Origin: Candidatus Latescibacterota bacterium
Lineage (GTDB): Bacteria; JAAXHH01; JABIQT01
DNA length: 7,565 nucleotides
Assembly (NCBI GenBank): GCA_018667995.1
Contig: JABIQT010000813.1
Location: forward strand, 1 to 7,565
Reading direction: 5' to 3'
Shown piece by piece: positions 1 through 7,082 of the stretch (its first letter is position 1; the number at the start of each line of letters is the position of its first letter). The notes under the pieces are model-generated. The model saw only the letters and a program-made list of their open reading frames with translations. It did not search any database and was not told the origin of the DNA. Both the position numbers and the translations under genes were made by a program.

Positions 1-1
1 A

Positions 2-106
2 CCATACCGCGCCCGAGGCTGGGTAGTCTGTGGCGCCGTTGTGTCTACGGTTGTGCTTATGCTGGCATTTACCGTCAGCGCATTTGGTGTCCTCGGGAAG
101 ATTTGA
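2..106 (+). CDS. C-terminal end of an unidentified integral membrane protein (partial)
   Basis: The frame is open from the window edge to a TGA at 104-106 and gives 34 residues ending in GVLGKI. After a basic stretch (PYRARG) comes one long hydrophobic run, WVVCGAVVSTVVLMLAFTVS, which reads as a final transmembrane helix ending a few residues before the C-terminus. The positive residues before the helix suggest that side faces the cytoplasm. The stop lies 24 bases before the start of the oxidoreductase gene on the same strand, so the two may share a transcript. A transporter next to a Gfo/Idh/MocA oxidoreductase would be a common pairing, but nothing in these 34 residues identifies the family. 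An open frame this short could also arise by chance; the hydrophobic pattern, the position and the tight spacing are the support. Confidence 0.5.
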   Translation, partial: PYRARGWVVCGAVVSTVVLMLAFTVSAFGVLGKI

Positions 107-110
107 CACC

Positions 111-123
111 TCCTTCGAAAGGA
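111..123 (+). promoter_or_regulatory. Shine-Dalgarno site of the oxidoreductase gene, inside a small hairpin
   Basis: GAAAGGA at 117-123 is a good ribosome binding site, 7 bases before the ATG at 131, and it fixes that start. The same bases form the 3' arm of a perfect 5-bp inverted repeat, TCCTT (111-115) with AAGGA (119-123), around a CGA loop. In RNA this could partly hide the site. The hairpin is short, so the ribosome binding site is well supported and the regulatory effect is speculative. Confidence 0.55.
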
Positions 124-130
124 TTGGTTC

Positions 131-1186
131 ATGTCACGCAACTATACCGCGGCCCTCATTGGATGCGGGCGCATGGGAGCTACCATAGATGATGAGGTGC
201 AGGATCGTCCTGACAGTTTTCTATGGCTTCCTTACTCTCACGCCGCAGGATATACTGCCGTGGAACAAACCTCCCTGGTGGCAGTTTCCGATGTCGATGC
301 GGAGCGGGCCGAGACCATCCGTTCGCGATTCGCCGCCACCTCTGCCTACACCGATTACCGTGAGATGATTGAGAAAGAACGGCCGGATATTGTCAGTATC
401 GCCACACGTCCCGGCACGCACGCTGAGATCACAGTATTCGCCGCAGAGCACGGGGTGAAAGGCATCTACTGCGAAAAACCCCTATGCTGTTCTATGGGTG
501 AAGCAGATGCCATGGTAGACGCCTGTCTGCAGCACGGGGTGAAGTTCAACTATGGTACTCAGCGACGATACATGCCGCTATTTCAAAGCATGCGCAAAAT
601 GGCACAAGGCGGAAATCTGGGGCGCATTGAGTGCGTCATCGGACATTGCGGTGTCGGCGCCGCGCAATGGGGACACACACATACCACAGATATGCTGCTA
701 TGCCTGGCGGGTGATGGGGAAGTTGATTTTGTGCAGGGCACTATAGTAGCATCTGATGACGATTGGCAGGGCAATCGCTTGCTCACCGATCCAGGTATCT
801 CCAACGGTTACATCCGATTTGCTAATGGCGTCCACGGCTACATTCTTTCAGGGAGCGGATTCGAATTCGAGGTTAGCGGTAGCAACGGCAAACTCCGTAG
901 CATGAACAATGGGGCTCTCGTTCAGTGGCGTACTCTGACAGATCCCTGGAATCTGCTTGAGGAAAGGCCCATGCCGGAAATAGCTCGAGAGAGTGGTACA
1001 GTCAATGGCATCCGCGATATCGTAAGGGCGCTAGATAACGGTGTAGATACGCAGGGCAACATCCTTCTGGCAAGACGGAGCCAGGAAATGATATTTGGTC
1101 TGATAGCATCGGATCGCAGTGGAGGGCAACGGGTGCCACTACCATTGGAAGACAGAGATCTTTATGTGGGGCGAGATGACTGGTAA
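131..1186 (+). CDS. Gfo/Idh/MocA family NAD(P)-dependent oxidoreductase
   Basis: The 351-residue protein has the two-domain layout and usual length of the Gfo/Idh/MocA family, cytoplasmic enzymes that oxidise or reduce sugars, inositols and related polyols. The N-terminal Rossmann fold shows GCGRMG at residues 11-16 and a beta-strand ending in VSD (52-54). The acidic D54 there usually favours NAD(H). The family signature EKP is at 115-117 (IYCEKPL), with K116 the expected catalytic lysine. In the C-terminal domain, HTHTTDML (182-189) supplies a His-x-x-Asp pair (H184, D187), the usual place of the catalytic histidine. About 20 extra residues (roughly 17-37) separate the glycine loop from the next helix, more than in typical members. 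The start has a good ribosome binding site 7 bases upstream. The substrate cannot be named from sequence. It probably shares a transcript with the membrane protein before it and ends 14 bases from a convergent gene. The family call is firm. Confidence 0.93.
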   Translation: MSRNYTAALIGCGRMGATIDDEVQDRPDSFLWLPYSHAAGYTAVEQTSLVAVSDVDAERAETIRSRFAATSAYTDYREMIEKERPDIVSIATRPGTHAEITVFAAEHGVKGIYCEKPLCCSMGEADAMVDACLQHGVKFNYGTQRRYMPLFQSMRKMAQGGNLGRIECVIGHCGVGAAQWGHTHTTDMLLCLAGDGEVDFVQGTIVASDDDWQGNRLLTDPGISNGYIRFANGVHGYILSGSGFEFEVSGSNGKLRSMNNGALVQWRTLTDPWNLLEERPMPEIARESGTVNGIRDIVRALDNGVDTQGNILLARRSQEMIFGLIASDRSGGQRVPLPLEDRDLYVGRDDW

Positions 1187-1200
1187 GGATTAAGGTTGAA

Positions 1201-2178
1201 TTAGGATTCTGGCGGGCCATAGGGACTATCTGCAAACTCTTTCTTTAGCTCCATTGCCCATTGGTCATCGGGAAGAAAATTGACACTTTCGTTCCAGCCT
1301 GACTCAAGTGCTGCCCTGAATATTGGCTCCGCTGTTTCCTGAGGCCATTCACAGATGAGGTCAAATAGACTTCCGTATTCTTGCTGCTCATCGGTACTCC
1401 GTTTGGGATTGCCGAAATAAGCAACAACTGCCGGAAACAGGCGTACCCCATACCGTTTGAGTAGATCAGATACCGGTATCGAGATCTCTACATTCGCCGA
1501 TTCTTCATTGTCACACCTGATTAAGAGATGAATCAGTGGTAACATGGCGCCTTCTGGCAAGGCGGAGTCATGCTCTTCGGAACATAATTCCTCGTAATCA
1601 TGGTCCCCATTTCCGTCAAAATTATCAAACATAAAGTGCATATACCGCTGGTCGATCGGGGGTACCGGAGGTGCGTTCGGTACCCTGGCAGGCTGGGTAT
1701 CCGGAGCCAGCAGTGGTGGATTGATCGTAAATACCGCGCCGAATGCCTGTCTCACACCCTTCCTGGCTTCATAGGCTGAGAGCTCTGGACGGTAATCCCG
1801 CACCAGGTCGGCGGCCACTACCAACCAGCCGGCAGGCAGGGGGGAATCACCCTCGAAGAGTACTACGGAGTTAGGGTCATGGCCTGGACCAAGAAGGCCT
1901 TTGAGCTCGCTGGGATCCATTTCAGGGCCATTGATGGAACGATCGACAATTTCAAGCACCATGGCTATTGCGTGGAGGCCGGTAACGTCTGAGATATCCA
2001 GCATCGTGCCCAGTTGCTCTATCCGCCCGCTGGAAGCCTTCTCCAATGGTGGAAGTACTTCCCATTTTCCTGAAATCTCGGAGCCCTGACGAAGTGTGGC
2101 AATCCAGGCCCTGACGAAGCGCACGATGAAAATCCCGCATATTATGGCGAGTGCATAGAATAGAATACGTGTCAACAT
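1201..2178 (-). CDS. Hypothetical protein with N-terminal membrane anchor
   Basis: I do not recognise this 325-residue protein. Residues 4-22 form one hydrophobic segment (ILFYALAIICGIFIVRFV) with no lipobox and no clear signal-peptidase site, so it is probably an uncleaved anchor. Basic residues after it (R20, R23, R30) suggest N-out topology with a cytoplasmic body, by the positive-inside rule. Residues 40-150 look like a folded alpha/beta domain. A proline-rich linker (about 153-174) follows, then an acidic patch (185-197, rich in D, E, G and N) and a second domain to the end. The acidic patch resembles a calcium loop but does not fit the EF-hand spacing. The ATG at 2178 is preceded on its own strand by a weak GAG site 6 bases away. 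The gene stands alone, converging on the oxidoreductase, with about 876 bases before the next gene. Its length, anchor and protein-like composition make it a credible gene; the function is unknown. Confidence 0.75.
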   Translation of the reverse strand: MLTRILFYALAIICGIFIVRFVRAWIATLRQGSEISGKWEVLPPLEKASSGRIEQLGTMLDISDVTGLHAIAMVLEIVDRSINGPEMDPSELKGLLGPGHDPNSVVLFEGDSPLPAGWLVVAADLVRDYRPELSAYEARKGVRQAFGAVFTINPPLLAPDTQPARVPNAPPVPPIDQRYMHFMFDNFDGNGDHDYEELCSEEHDSALPEGAMLPLIHLLIRCDNEESANVEISIPVSDLLKRYGVRLFPAVVAYFGNPKRSTDEQQEYGSLFDLICEWPQETAEPIFRAALESGWNESVNFLPDDQWAMELKKEFADSPYGPPES

Positions 2179-2770
2179 ATAGATCTCATTGGAAAAATGT
2201 AATGGGTACTGGGTGATCTATCCAGACGCCCGGTAACGTCCTTCGCGGTTTAATCGTGGACAACATATCGCTACACCGGGCACCGTCGATTACCTACATG
2301 CTTTGTTAACTTGATGAAAATCGTTTGACGGCGATACATGGCCATTTCCACAGTGAAATTATACCGCACCAGGGTTAGTCCACGATCTAGCCTACGGGAT
2401 ATGGATCGGCTTTATTGCCCATCCGTCTTTGCTGTAACATACTGAATCAGTTGCCCGTAGGAGATAGGAATTCTGTGCGGGACCTCCACTTCCGGACAAT
2501 CATGTATCTGAGGTTCCCATGGCGCCGTGTGCAAGTCACCGAAGGAGTCATAAGTATCCTGGTGACATTCATCATTAGGGTGGGCCGTCTGTGGAGCCGG
2601 TTCGTCTTGCGATAATCGTGTCGCTCGAATCTGGTAAGGGTGCGCGACAGACGTCTGAAAGGCCTATGCTATGGAACGTTTCGTAGAGATAATCACCCAC
2701 AGGGCTCTCGTTACCGGCCACGGAGGGAATCGATACCATACCGCACGTGAACTGGGTCGTACGGTTCGCG

Positions 2771-2796
2771 GTGATTGACTCAGTGATTCAATCGCG
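2771..2796. repeat. Small direct and inverted repeat cluster
   Basis: GTGATT occurs at 2771-2776 and again at 2783-2788. GATTGA (2773-2778) pairs with TCAATC (2788-2793) around a 9-base loop. Flanking CGC (2767-2769) and GCG (2794-2796) could extend the stem past a 3-base bulge. The 12-base spacing of the direct repeats is roughly one helical turn, as in some protein-binding sites. It lies about 200 bases before the candidate lpdA promoter. Repeats of this size also occur by chance. Confidence 0.25.
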
Positions 2797-2959
2797 TGGC
2801 ATCAACTTTCCCGCAATTCACGAGCAAATCCTGAATTCCGTTATTCCCTGACATAGCATAAGTACAGGTAGCAATAATGCACGAAAACAGATGTTTTCTA
2901 CAGCGAGGCGAGATCGTGATTTCAATCCCGTAAATGATACAATGAGGGCTTCCCTCCGG

Positions 2960-2975
2960 CAAGATAAATATCTTG
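2960..2975. promoter_or_regulatory. Candidate operator: 16-base palindrome overlapping the -35 box
   Basis: CAAGATA (2960-2966) and TATCTTG (2969-2975) are perfect 7-base inverted arms separated by AA. The right arm overlaps the first three bases of the TTGACA box at 2973-2978. A dimeric regulator bound here would compete with RNA polymerase for the lpdA-sdhCAB promoter. The palindrome is directly visible. Its role as an operator is inferred from position, and no regulator gene is present in the window. Confidence 0.4.
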
Positions 2976-3005
2976 ACACCAGACAGGCTCCCGGTTACAT
3001 ATACT
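2973..3005 (+). promoter_or_regulatory. Candidate sigma-70-type promoter for lpdA-sdhCAB
   Basis: A perfect TTGACA lies at 2973-2978. The best -10 match downstream is TATACT (3000-3005), but the 21-base spacer is longer than the normal 16-18. TACATA (2996-3001) has the ideal 17-base spacer but a poorer match. Either would start the transcript near 3008-3013, about 45 bases before the lpdA ATG. If the organism belongs to Bacteroidota, whose main promoters differ (TTTG / TAnnTTTG), the match may be misleading. Confidence 0.4.
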
Positions 3006-3044
3006 GGGCTTATAGAGAGTTTGAGATGTGCTGATTCCTTTGAC

Positions 3045-3048
3045 GGAG
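3045..3048 (+). promoter_or_regulatory. Ribosome binding site fixing the lpdA start at 3055
   Basis: GGAG lies 6 bases before the ATG at 3055, an ideal distance. The frame stays open upstream to a GTG at 3028, but the nine extra residues (VLIPLTEIS) precede the conserved beta-strand KYDVAIIGGG and have no ribosome binding site of their own. The ATG at 3055 is therefore preferred. Confidence 0.7.
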
Positions 3049-3054
3049 ATCTCT

Positions 3055-4449
3055 ATGTCAACAACGAAGTATGACGTAGCTATAATAGGTGGTGGACCGG
3101 GCGGATATGTGGCTGCTATACGAGCGGCGCAACTGGGTAAGAAGCCGGTGGTGATTGAAAAGGATCGGCCGGGTGGCGTATGCTTGAATTGGGGTTGCAT
3201 TCCTACGAAATCGCTGCTAAAGAATGCGGAGCTCATCTTTACCCTCCAGCACGCTGAGGATTTTGGTATCTCCTGTGACAACCTCTCCTTTGACATCAGC
3301 AAAGCCGTAGATCGCAGTCGTAAAGCGGCGGAGACATTGGCCGGTGGCGTGGAGTTCCTACTCAAGAAGAACAATGTAAAGATCGTAAAGGGGCATGGCC
3401 GTCTGAAATCCGCCTCAGTTGTTGAGGTGACTGATGCGGAGGGGCAGGCTTCAGAAATACATGCGGAATCTGTCGTCGTCTCCACCGGATCGCGTACCAA
3501 GGCGATTCCGGTAATCCCTGTGGACGGCAGCAGAATAATCGATAGCACGGATGCCATGCAACTGCGCGAAATTCCCACATCGATGACAATCATTGGCGGC
3601 GGCGCGATCGGTGTCGAGTTCGCTTACTTTTTTGCCGCTTATGGCACGAAGGTCACGATTGTTGAGATGTTGCCTCACCTGCTACCGTTGGAAGACGAAG
3701 AAATAAGCGAGCAGCTGGAGAAATCGTTCGCTAAGTTAGGTATTAGCATCATGACTGGTGCCCGGGTCGAAAAGGCCGAGGCGGGTTCAGGTGGCACCAC
3801 CGTAGCTATTTCTCGGGACAATAAAACGGAGACCATTTACAGCGATATTACGCTGATGGCAGTGGGGCGCGATCCCAATTCAGAAGACATTGGGTTGGAG
3901 GAGCTGGGTGTGGAAACAGACCGCGGATTCATCAAGGTGAATGACGGGTATGCGACCAATGTACCTGGTGTTTATGCTATCGGAGACGTGGTTGGAGCTC
4001 CCCTGCTTGCCCATGTGGCCTCTGCTGAGGGTGTAAACTTGATGGAAAGGCTGGCCGGGCATGAGACTAACCCCATAGATTATGGTAATATACCGAGCTG
4101 CACCTATTGTCAGCCGCAAGTGGCCAGCGTGGGATTGACGGAGAAGGCGGCGGCCGAACAAGGCGAGATCAAGGTGTTTAAGATGCCTTATCGGTCGAGT
4201 GGAAAAGCTGTGGCTGTGGGACATGTTGAGGGCATGGTTAAGCTCATCGCAGATGCCAAGTACGGAGAAATACTGGGCGCCCACATCATAGGGTACGATG
4301 CTACAGAACTGATCGCCGAACTCTGTACTGCCCGTACTCTGGAAACGACAGCCGCGGAAATCCGCCAAACTATTCATGCACATCCGACCCTCTCGGAGCT
4401 TGTCATGGAAGCTGCCGCGGGAATTGATGGCGAGGCGATTCATATATAA
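3055..4449 (+). CDS. lpdA: Dihydrolipoyl dehydrogenase (E3)
   Basis: This cytoplasmic flavoenzyme reoxidises the dihydrolipoyl groups of 2-oxoacid dehydrogenase complexes (pyruvate, 2-oxoglutarate, branched-chain) or the glycine cleavage system, reducing NAD+ to NADH. The 464-residue length is typical. The FAD-binding GGGPGG is at residues 12-17. The redox-active disulfide is C43-LNWG-C48, followed by IPTKSLL. The NAD-binding GGGAIG is at 181-186. A second FAD contact, YAIGDV, lies in the segment near nt 3973-3990. The C-terminal dimerisation domain carries the catalytic pair H443 and E448 in HPTLSE, with the family's spacing. All catalytic residues are present, so the enzyme should be active. 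No E1 or E2 gene is in the window; the partner downstream is complex II. Its TAA overlaps the sdhC ATG by one base, so it is very likely the first gene of the operon. Which 2-oxoacid complex it serves cannot be told from sequence. Confidence 0.97.
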   Translation: MSTTKYDVAIIGGGPGGYVAAIRAAQLGKKPVVIEKDRPGGVCLNWGCIPTKSLLKNAELIFTLQHAEDFGISCDNLSFDISKAVDRSRKAAETLAGGVEFLLKKNNVKIVKGHGRLKSASVVEVTDAEGQASEIHAESVVVSTGSRTKAIPVIPVDGSRIIDSTDAMQLREIPTSMTIIGGGAIGVEFAYFFAAYGTKVTIVEMLPHLLPLEDEEISEQLEKSFAKLGISIMTGARVEKAEAGSGGTTVAISRDNKTETIYSDITLMAVGRDPNSEDIGLEELGVETDRGFIKVNDGYATNVPGVYAIGDVVGAPLLAHVASAEGVNLMERLAGHETNPIDYGNIPSCTYCQPQVASVGLTEKAAAEQGEIKVFKMPYRSSGKAVAVGHVEGMVKLIADAKYGEILGAHIIGYDATELIAELCTARTLETTAAEIRQTIHAHPTLSELVMEAAAGIDGEAIHI

Positions 4450-5126
4450 TGGGACGATTCCAAAGCTTTTTTCATTCATCCATTGGCAAGAAAGTAATCA
4501 TGGCCGTTACCGGGGTCGTGTTGTTCGGTTTCGTTGTCGGCCACATGATCGGGAATTTGAAGTTCTATCAGGGGCCCGATAAGATTAACGCGTACGCTGA
4601 AGGCCTTCGGACAATGGGTGCCCCGGTCTTCGGTGAAGGGGATCTACTATGGCTCGCGCGACTGGTCTTGCTGGGATCGGTGTTTCTCCATATCCTTACG
4701 GCAGTCCAGCTTGCCCGGCGGAATAGCAGCGCCCGTCCGCTGAAATACAAGGCCACTCGACACGTACAGGCATCGTATGCTGCGCGGACCATGGTTTGGA
4801 GCGGCCCCATTCTTGGACTCTTCGTTATCTTCCATATTCTCCATCTCACTACCGGAGCAGCCCATCCTTCGTTTGATCCGGAGAACGTCTACCGAAATCT
4901 GGTGACCGGATTTCAGGTCTGGTATGTCTCCGTGTTTTATATTGTCGCAATGCTGTCCCTGGGCTATCACATGATTCATGGGGTGTGGAGTCTGTTTCAA
5001 TCGCTCGGTGTCAATGATACTCCCTATGATCGCACCATTCGTCAAATTGCGGCTGTTGCCACGGCTGCTGTCGTCATAGGCAATATCTCATTTCCCGTTT
5101 CTGTGCTTCTCGGCATCGTTTCCTAA
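4449..5126 (+). CDS. sdhC: Succinate dehydrogenase cytochrome b subunit, single di-heme type
   Basis: This is the membrane anchor of complex II, carrying electrons from the iron-sulfur subunit to quinone. The 225-residue protein has five predicted helices, at about residues 15-37, 65-89, 114-135, 154-178 and 200-223. That is the layout of the b558 family (Bacillus SdhC, Wolinella FrdC), in which one subunit replaces the SdhC/SdhD pair. Candidate heme ligands lie in the first four helices: H32 (GHMIGN), H81 (FLHIL), H129 or H132 (FHILH), and H174 or H177 (YHMIH). H32 to H81 is 49 residues, equal to H44 to H93 in Wolinella FrdC. Two hemes b are therefore expected. The start overlaps the lpdA stop (TAATG), with only a weak GAGG 13 bases upstream, which suggests translational coupling. 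The other complex II subunits follow directly. Whether the enzyme runs as succinate dehydrogenase or fumarate reductase is not fixed by sequence; the neighbouring lpdA favours oxidative TCA use. Confidence 0.93.
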   Translation: MGRFQSFFHSSIGKKVIMAVTGVVLFGFVVGHMIGNLKFYQGPDKINAYAEGLRTMGAPVFGEGDLLWLARLVLLGSVFLHILTAVQLARRNSSARPLKYKATRHVQASYAARTMVWSGPILGLFVIFHILHLTTGAAHPSFDPENVYRNLVTGFQVWYVSVFYIVAMLSLGYHMIHGVWSLFQSLGVNDTPYDRTIRQIAAVATAAVVIGNISFPVSVLLGIVS

Positions 5127-5165
5127 GTCTACCGGAAACCTCCTAGCAAAGGCCAATGCAGCGGT

Positions 5166-7082
5166 ATGATAGATCTCGATTCCAAAATCCCATCTGGGCC
5201 GATAGACCAGAAGTGGGAGCGGCACAAATTTGACATGAAGCTGGTGAATCCTGCCAACAAGCGGAAGTACAGCGTGATTGTTGTAGGTTCCGGATTGGCT
5301 GGCGCCTCCGCTTCTGCGACACTCGCGGAGCTCGGTTACCAGGTAACCTGTGTGACATTTCATGACAGTCCACGGAGGGCACACAGTATTGCCGCTCAAG
5401 GTGGCATCAACGCGGCGAAGAACTATCGAAATGACGGCGATAGCGTTTCCCGACTCTTTTACGACACCGTAAAGGGGGGCGACTACCGGTCTCGTGAGGC
5501 CAACGTACATCGCCTGGCAGAAATCAGTGTCAATATCATTGATCAGTGCGTCGCGCAAGGCGTACCCTTTGCCAGAGAATACGGTGGCATGCTCGATAAT
5601 CGATCGTTCGGCGGCGCGCAGGTGTCCCGTACGTTCTATGCCCGGGGCCAGACCGGGCAACAACTTCTTCTTGGCGCATATTCGGCTTTATCGCGCCAGG
5701 TGGGTTTGGGCAACGTTGATCTGCGGACCCGTACCGAGATGCTTGATTTAATCGTGATAGACGGCAAGGCCAGAGGAATTATAACTCGGGATCTCGTAAC
5801 GGGCGAAATGGACACACTGATCGGCGATGCCGTGGTCCTTGGAACCGGCGGATACGGTAACGTATTCTACCTTTCGACCAACGCCATGACCTGCAATGCT
5901 TCCGCCATCTGGCGGGCGCACAGACGGGGTGCAGCGCTGGCAAATCCATGTTTTACACAAATTCATCCCACGTGTATTCCCGTTTCTGGTGATTATCAGT
6001 CCAAGCTCACTCTGATGAGCGAATCGCTTCGCAATGACGGCAGAATTTGGGTTCCCCAAGTAGAAAAAGACCAACGAAAGCCCGGTGATATTCCCGAAGA
6101 TGAGCGCGATTACTATCTTGAGCGGCGCTATCCAAGCTTTGGAAACCTGGTCCCACGGGATGTCGCCTCAAGAGCGTCAAAGGGCGTATGTGATGAAGGG
6201 CTGGGTGTCGGCGCCAATGGTCTCGGTGTTTTCCTGGATTTTGGAGATGCCATCTCGCGTTTGGGGCGGGATACCATAGAGGAGCGCTATGGTAATCTGT
6301 TCGATATGTACCAGCGTATAACCGATGAAAACCCGTACGAGCGTCCTATGCGAATCTACCCGGCAGTACATTATACCATGGGCGGACTATGGGTCGACTA
6401 CAATTTAATGAGTTCCATAGAAGGCCTATTTGTTGTAGGTGAGGCAAATTTCTCAGATCACGGTGCCAATAGATTGGGTGCCAGCGCTCTCATGCAAGGT
6501 TTGGCCGATGGCTATTTCGTTCTCCCGGCCACTATTGGAAATTACCTTGCTGACGTTGCACCCGGCGGAGTTACGGCGGATCATGAGTCGTGTAAAGAAG
6601 TCATGCACGACGCGTCGCAGCGTATAGCAGGACTCCTTAAGGTAAATGGAAAGCGTACAGTGGACTCCTTTCACAAGGAGCTCGGCCGGCTGGTTTGGGA
6701 CTATTGTGGAATGTCCCGAACGAAGGAAGGACTTACATCTGCGCTCGAGAAACTGCCGGGACTGCGCGAGGCCTATTGGGGCGATGTGACCGTCCAGGGC
6801 ACCAGTGGCGAGTTGAACCAGTCTCTGGAGAAAGCTGTTCGCGTAGCAGATTTCATGGAATTTGGAGAATTGATGTGCCGTGATGCGCTTCAGCGTGAGG
6901 AATCATGTGGTGGCCACTTTCGAGAAGAATATCAGACCGCCGAGGGTGAAGCGTTGAGAAACGATGAGGATTTCGCATACGTCGCAGCATGGGAGTACGC
7001 CGGTGAGGGTAAGGACCCCGTATTGAATAAAGAACCACTGACATTCGAGAATGTGTCTCTGGCTACCCGGAGTTACAAATAA
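5166..7082 (+). CDS. sdhA: Succinate dehydrogenase / fumarate reductase flavoprotein subunit
   Basis: This is the catalytic subunit of complex II, on the cytoplasmic face of the membrane, converting succinate to fumarate with covalently bound FAD. The 638-residue length fits the Bacteroidota-like group. The FAD-binding GSGLAG is at 41-46. H73 in [11 protein letters not shown] is the expected covalent FAD attachment site. Active-site residues are H267 (IHPTC), R331 (VPRDVASRA, the proton-shuttle arginine), H402 (VHYTMGG) and R436 (HGANRLGA). All are intact. The start at 5166 is chosen over M24 (5235) because the leader [14 protein letters not shown]...[15 protein letters not shown] resembles that of related enzymes. 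Its ribosome binding site is weak (AAAGG at 5148-5152, 13 bases away). It follows sdhC after 39 bases, the only real gap in the operon, and its stop overlaps the sdhB start. Direction in vivo, oxidation or fumarate reduction, is not decided by these motifs. Confidence 0.97.
   Translation: MIDLDSKIPSGPIDQKWERHKFDMKLVNPANKRKYSVIVVGSGLAGASASATLAELGYQVTCVTFHDSPRRAHSIAAQGGINAAKNYRNDGDSVSRLFYDTVKGGDYRSREANVHRLAEISVNIIDQCVAQGVPFAREYGGMLDNRSFGGAQVSRTFYARGQTGQQLLLGAYSALSRQVGLGNVDLRTRTEMLDLIVIDGKARGIITRDLVTGEMDTLIGDAVVLGTGGYGNVFYLSTNAMTCNASAIWRAHRRGAALANPCFTQIHPTCIPVSGDYQSKLTLMSESLRNDGRIWVPQVEKDQRKPGDIPEDERDYYLERRYPSFGNLVPRDVASRASKGVCDEGLGVGANGLGVFLDFGDAISRLGRDTIEERYGNLFDMYQRITDENPYERPMRIYPAVHYTMGGLWVDYNLMSSIEGLFVVGEANFSDHGANRLGASALMQGLADGYFVLPATIGNYLADVAPGGVTADHESCKEVMHDASQRIAGLLKVNGKRTVDSFHKELGRLVWDYCGMSRTKEGLTSALEKLPGLREAYWGDVTVQGTSGELNQSLEKAVRVADFMEFGELMCRDALQREESCGGHFREEYQTAEGEALRNDEDFAYVAAWEYAGEGKDPVLNKEPLTFENVSLATRSYK

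Larger units (their letters stand above)
2179..3054. other. Long intergenic region with no convincing gene
   Basis: About 876 bases separate the divergent starts of the anchored protein and lpdA. The longest open frames here are a TTG-started one of 66 codons (2415-2615, plus) and one of 60 codons (2780-2962, minus). Neither has a ribosome binding site or protein-like composition. I see no tRNA, no terminator with a T-run, no insertion-sequence ends and no CRISPR repeats. The right end holds the likely lpdA-sdh promoter and a palindrome, and a small repeat cluster lies near 2771-2796. The remainder could be a decayed gene, an untranslated leader or an unrecognised small RNA, with nothing visible to choose between these. 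Confidence 0.6.

Noticed and set aside
1588-1626. EF-hand or dockerin-like calcium loop in the anchored protein (residues 185-197)
   Set aside because: The D/N/G residues are suggestive, but the spacing does not match the 12-residue EF-hand loop (no glycine at position 6 with a final Glu in register).
2253-2386. 9-base inverted repeat ATCGTGGAC (2253-2261) / GTCCACGAT (2378-2386)
   Set aside because: The arms are 116 bases apart, and about one such match is expected by chance in a gap this size.
2415-2615. 66-codon plus-strand frame in the gap
   Set aside because: It starts with TTG, has no ribosome binding site, is rich in arginine and has no protein-like pattern.
1-2744. Shared 10-base word ACCATACCGC at 1-10 and 2735-2744 as a repeat end
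   Set aside because: Dozens of 10-base matches are expected by chance in a 7.5 kb window, and the flanks do not extend the match.
2944-2956. GAGGG-CTT-CCCTC hairpin as a terminator
   Set aside because: The stem is only 5 bp and is followed by CGGCAAGATA, not a T-run. It also sits just before a promoter, not after a gene.
2780-2962. 60-codon minus-strand frame in the gap
   Set aside because: It has an irregular composition, no family resemblance, and it overlaps the likely promoter region.
2922-3593. 223-codon open frame on the minus strand
   Set aside because: It lies antisense to lpdA, whose catalytic motifs are all intact. Its composition is what the reverse of a coding region gives, and it has no family resemblance.
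3880-4479. 199-codon open frame on the minus strand
   Set aside because: It is antisense to the lpdA 3' end and the sdhC start, with no recognisable domain.
5088-5663. 191-codon open frame on the minus strand
   Set aside because: It is antisense to the N-terminal half of sdhA, including the FAD motif region, with no domain of its own.
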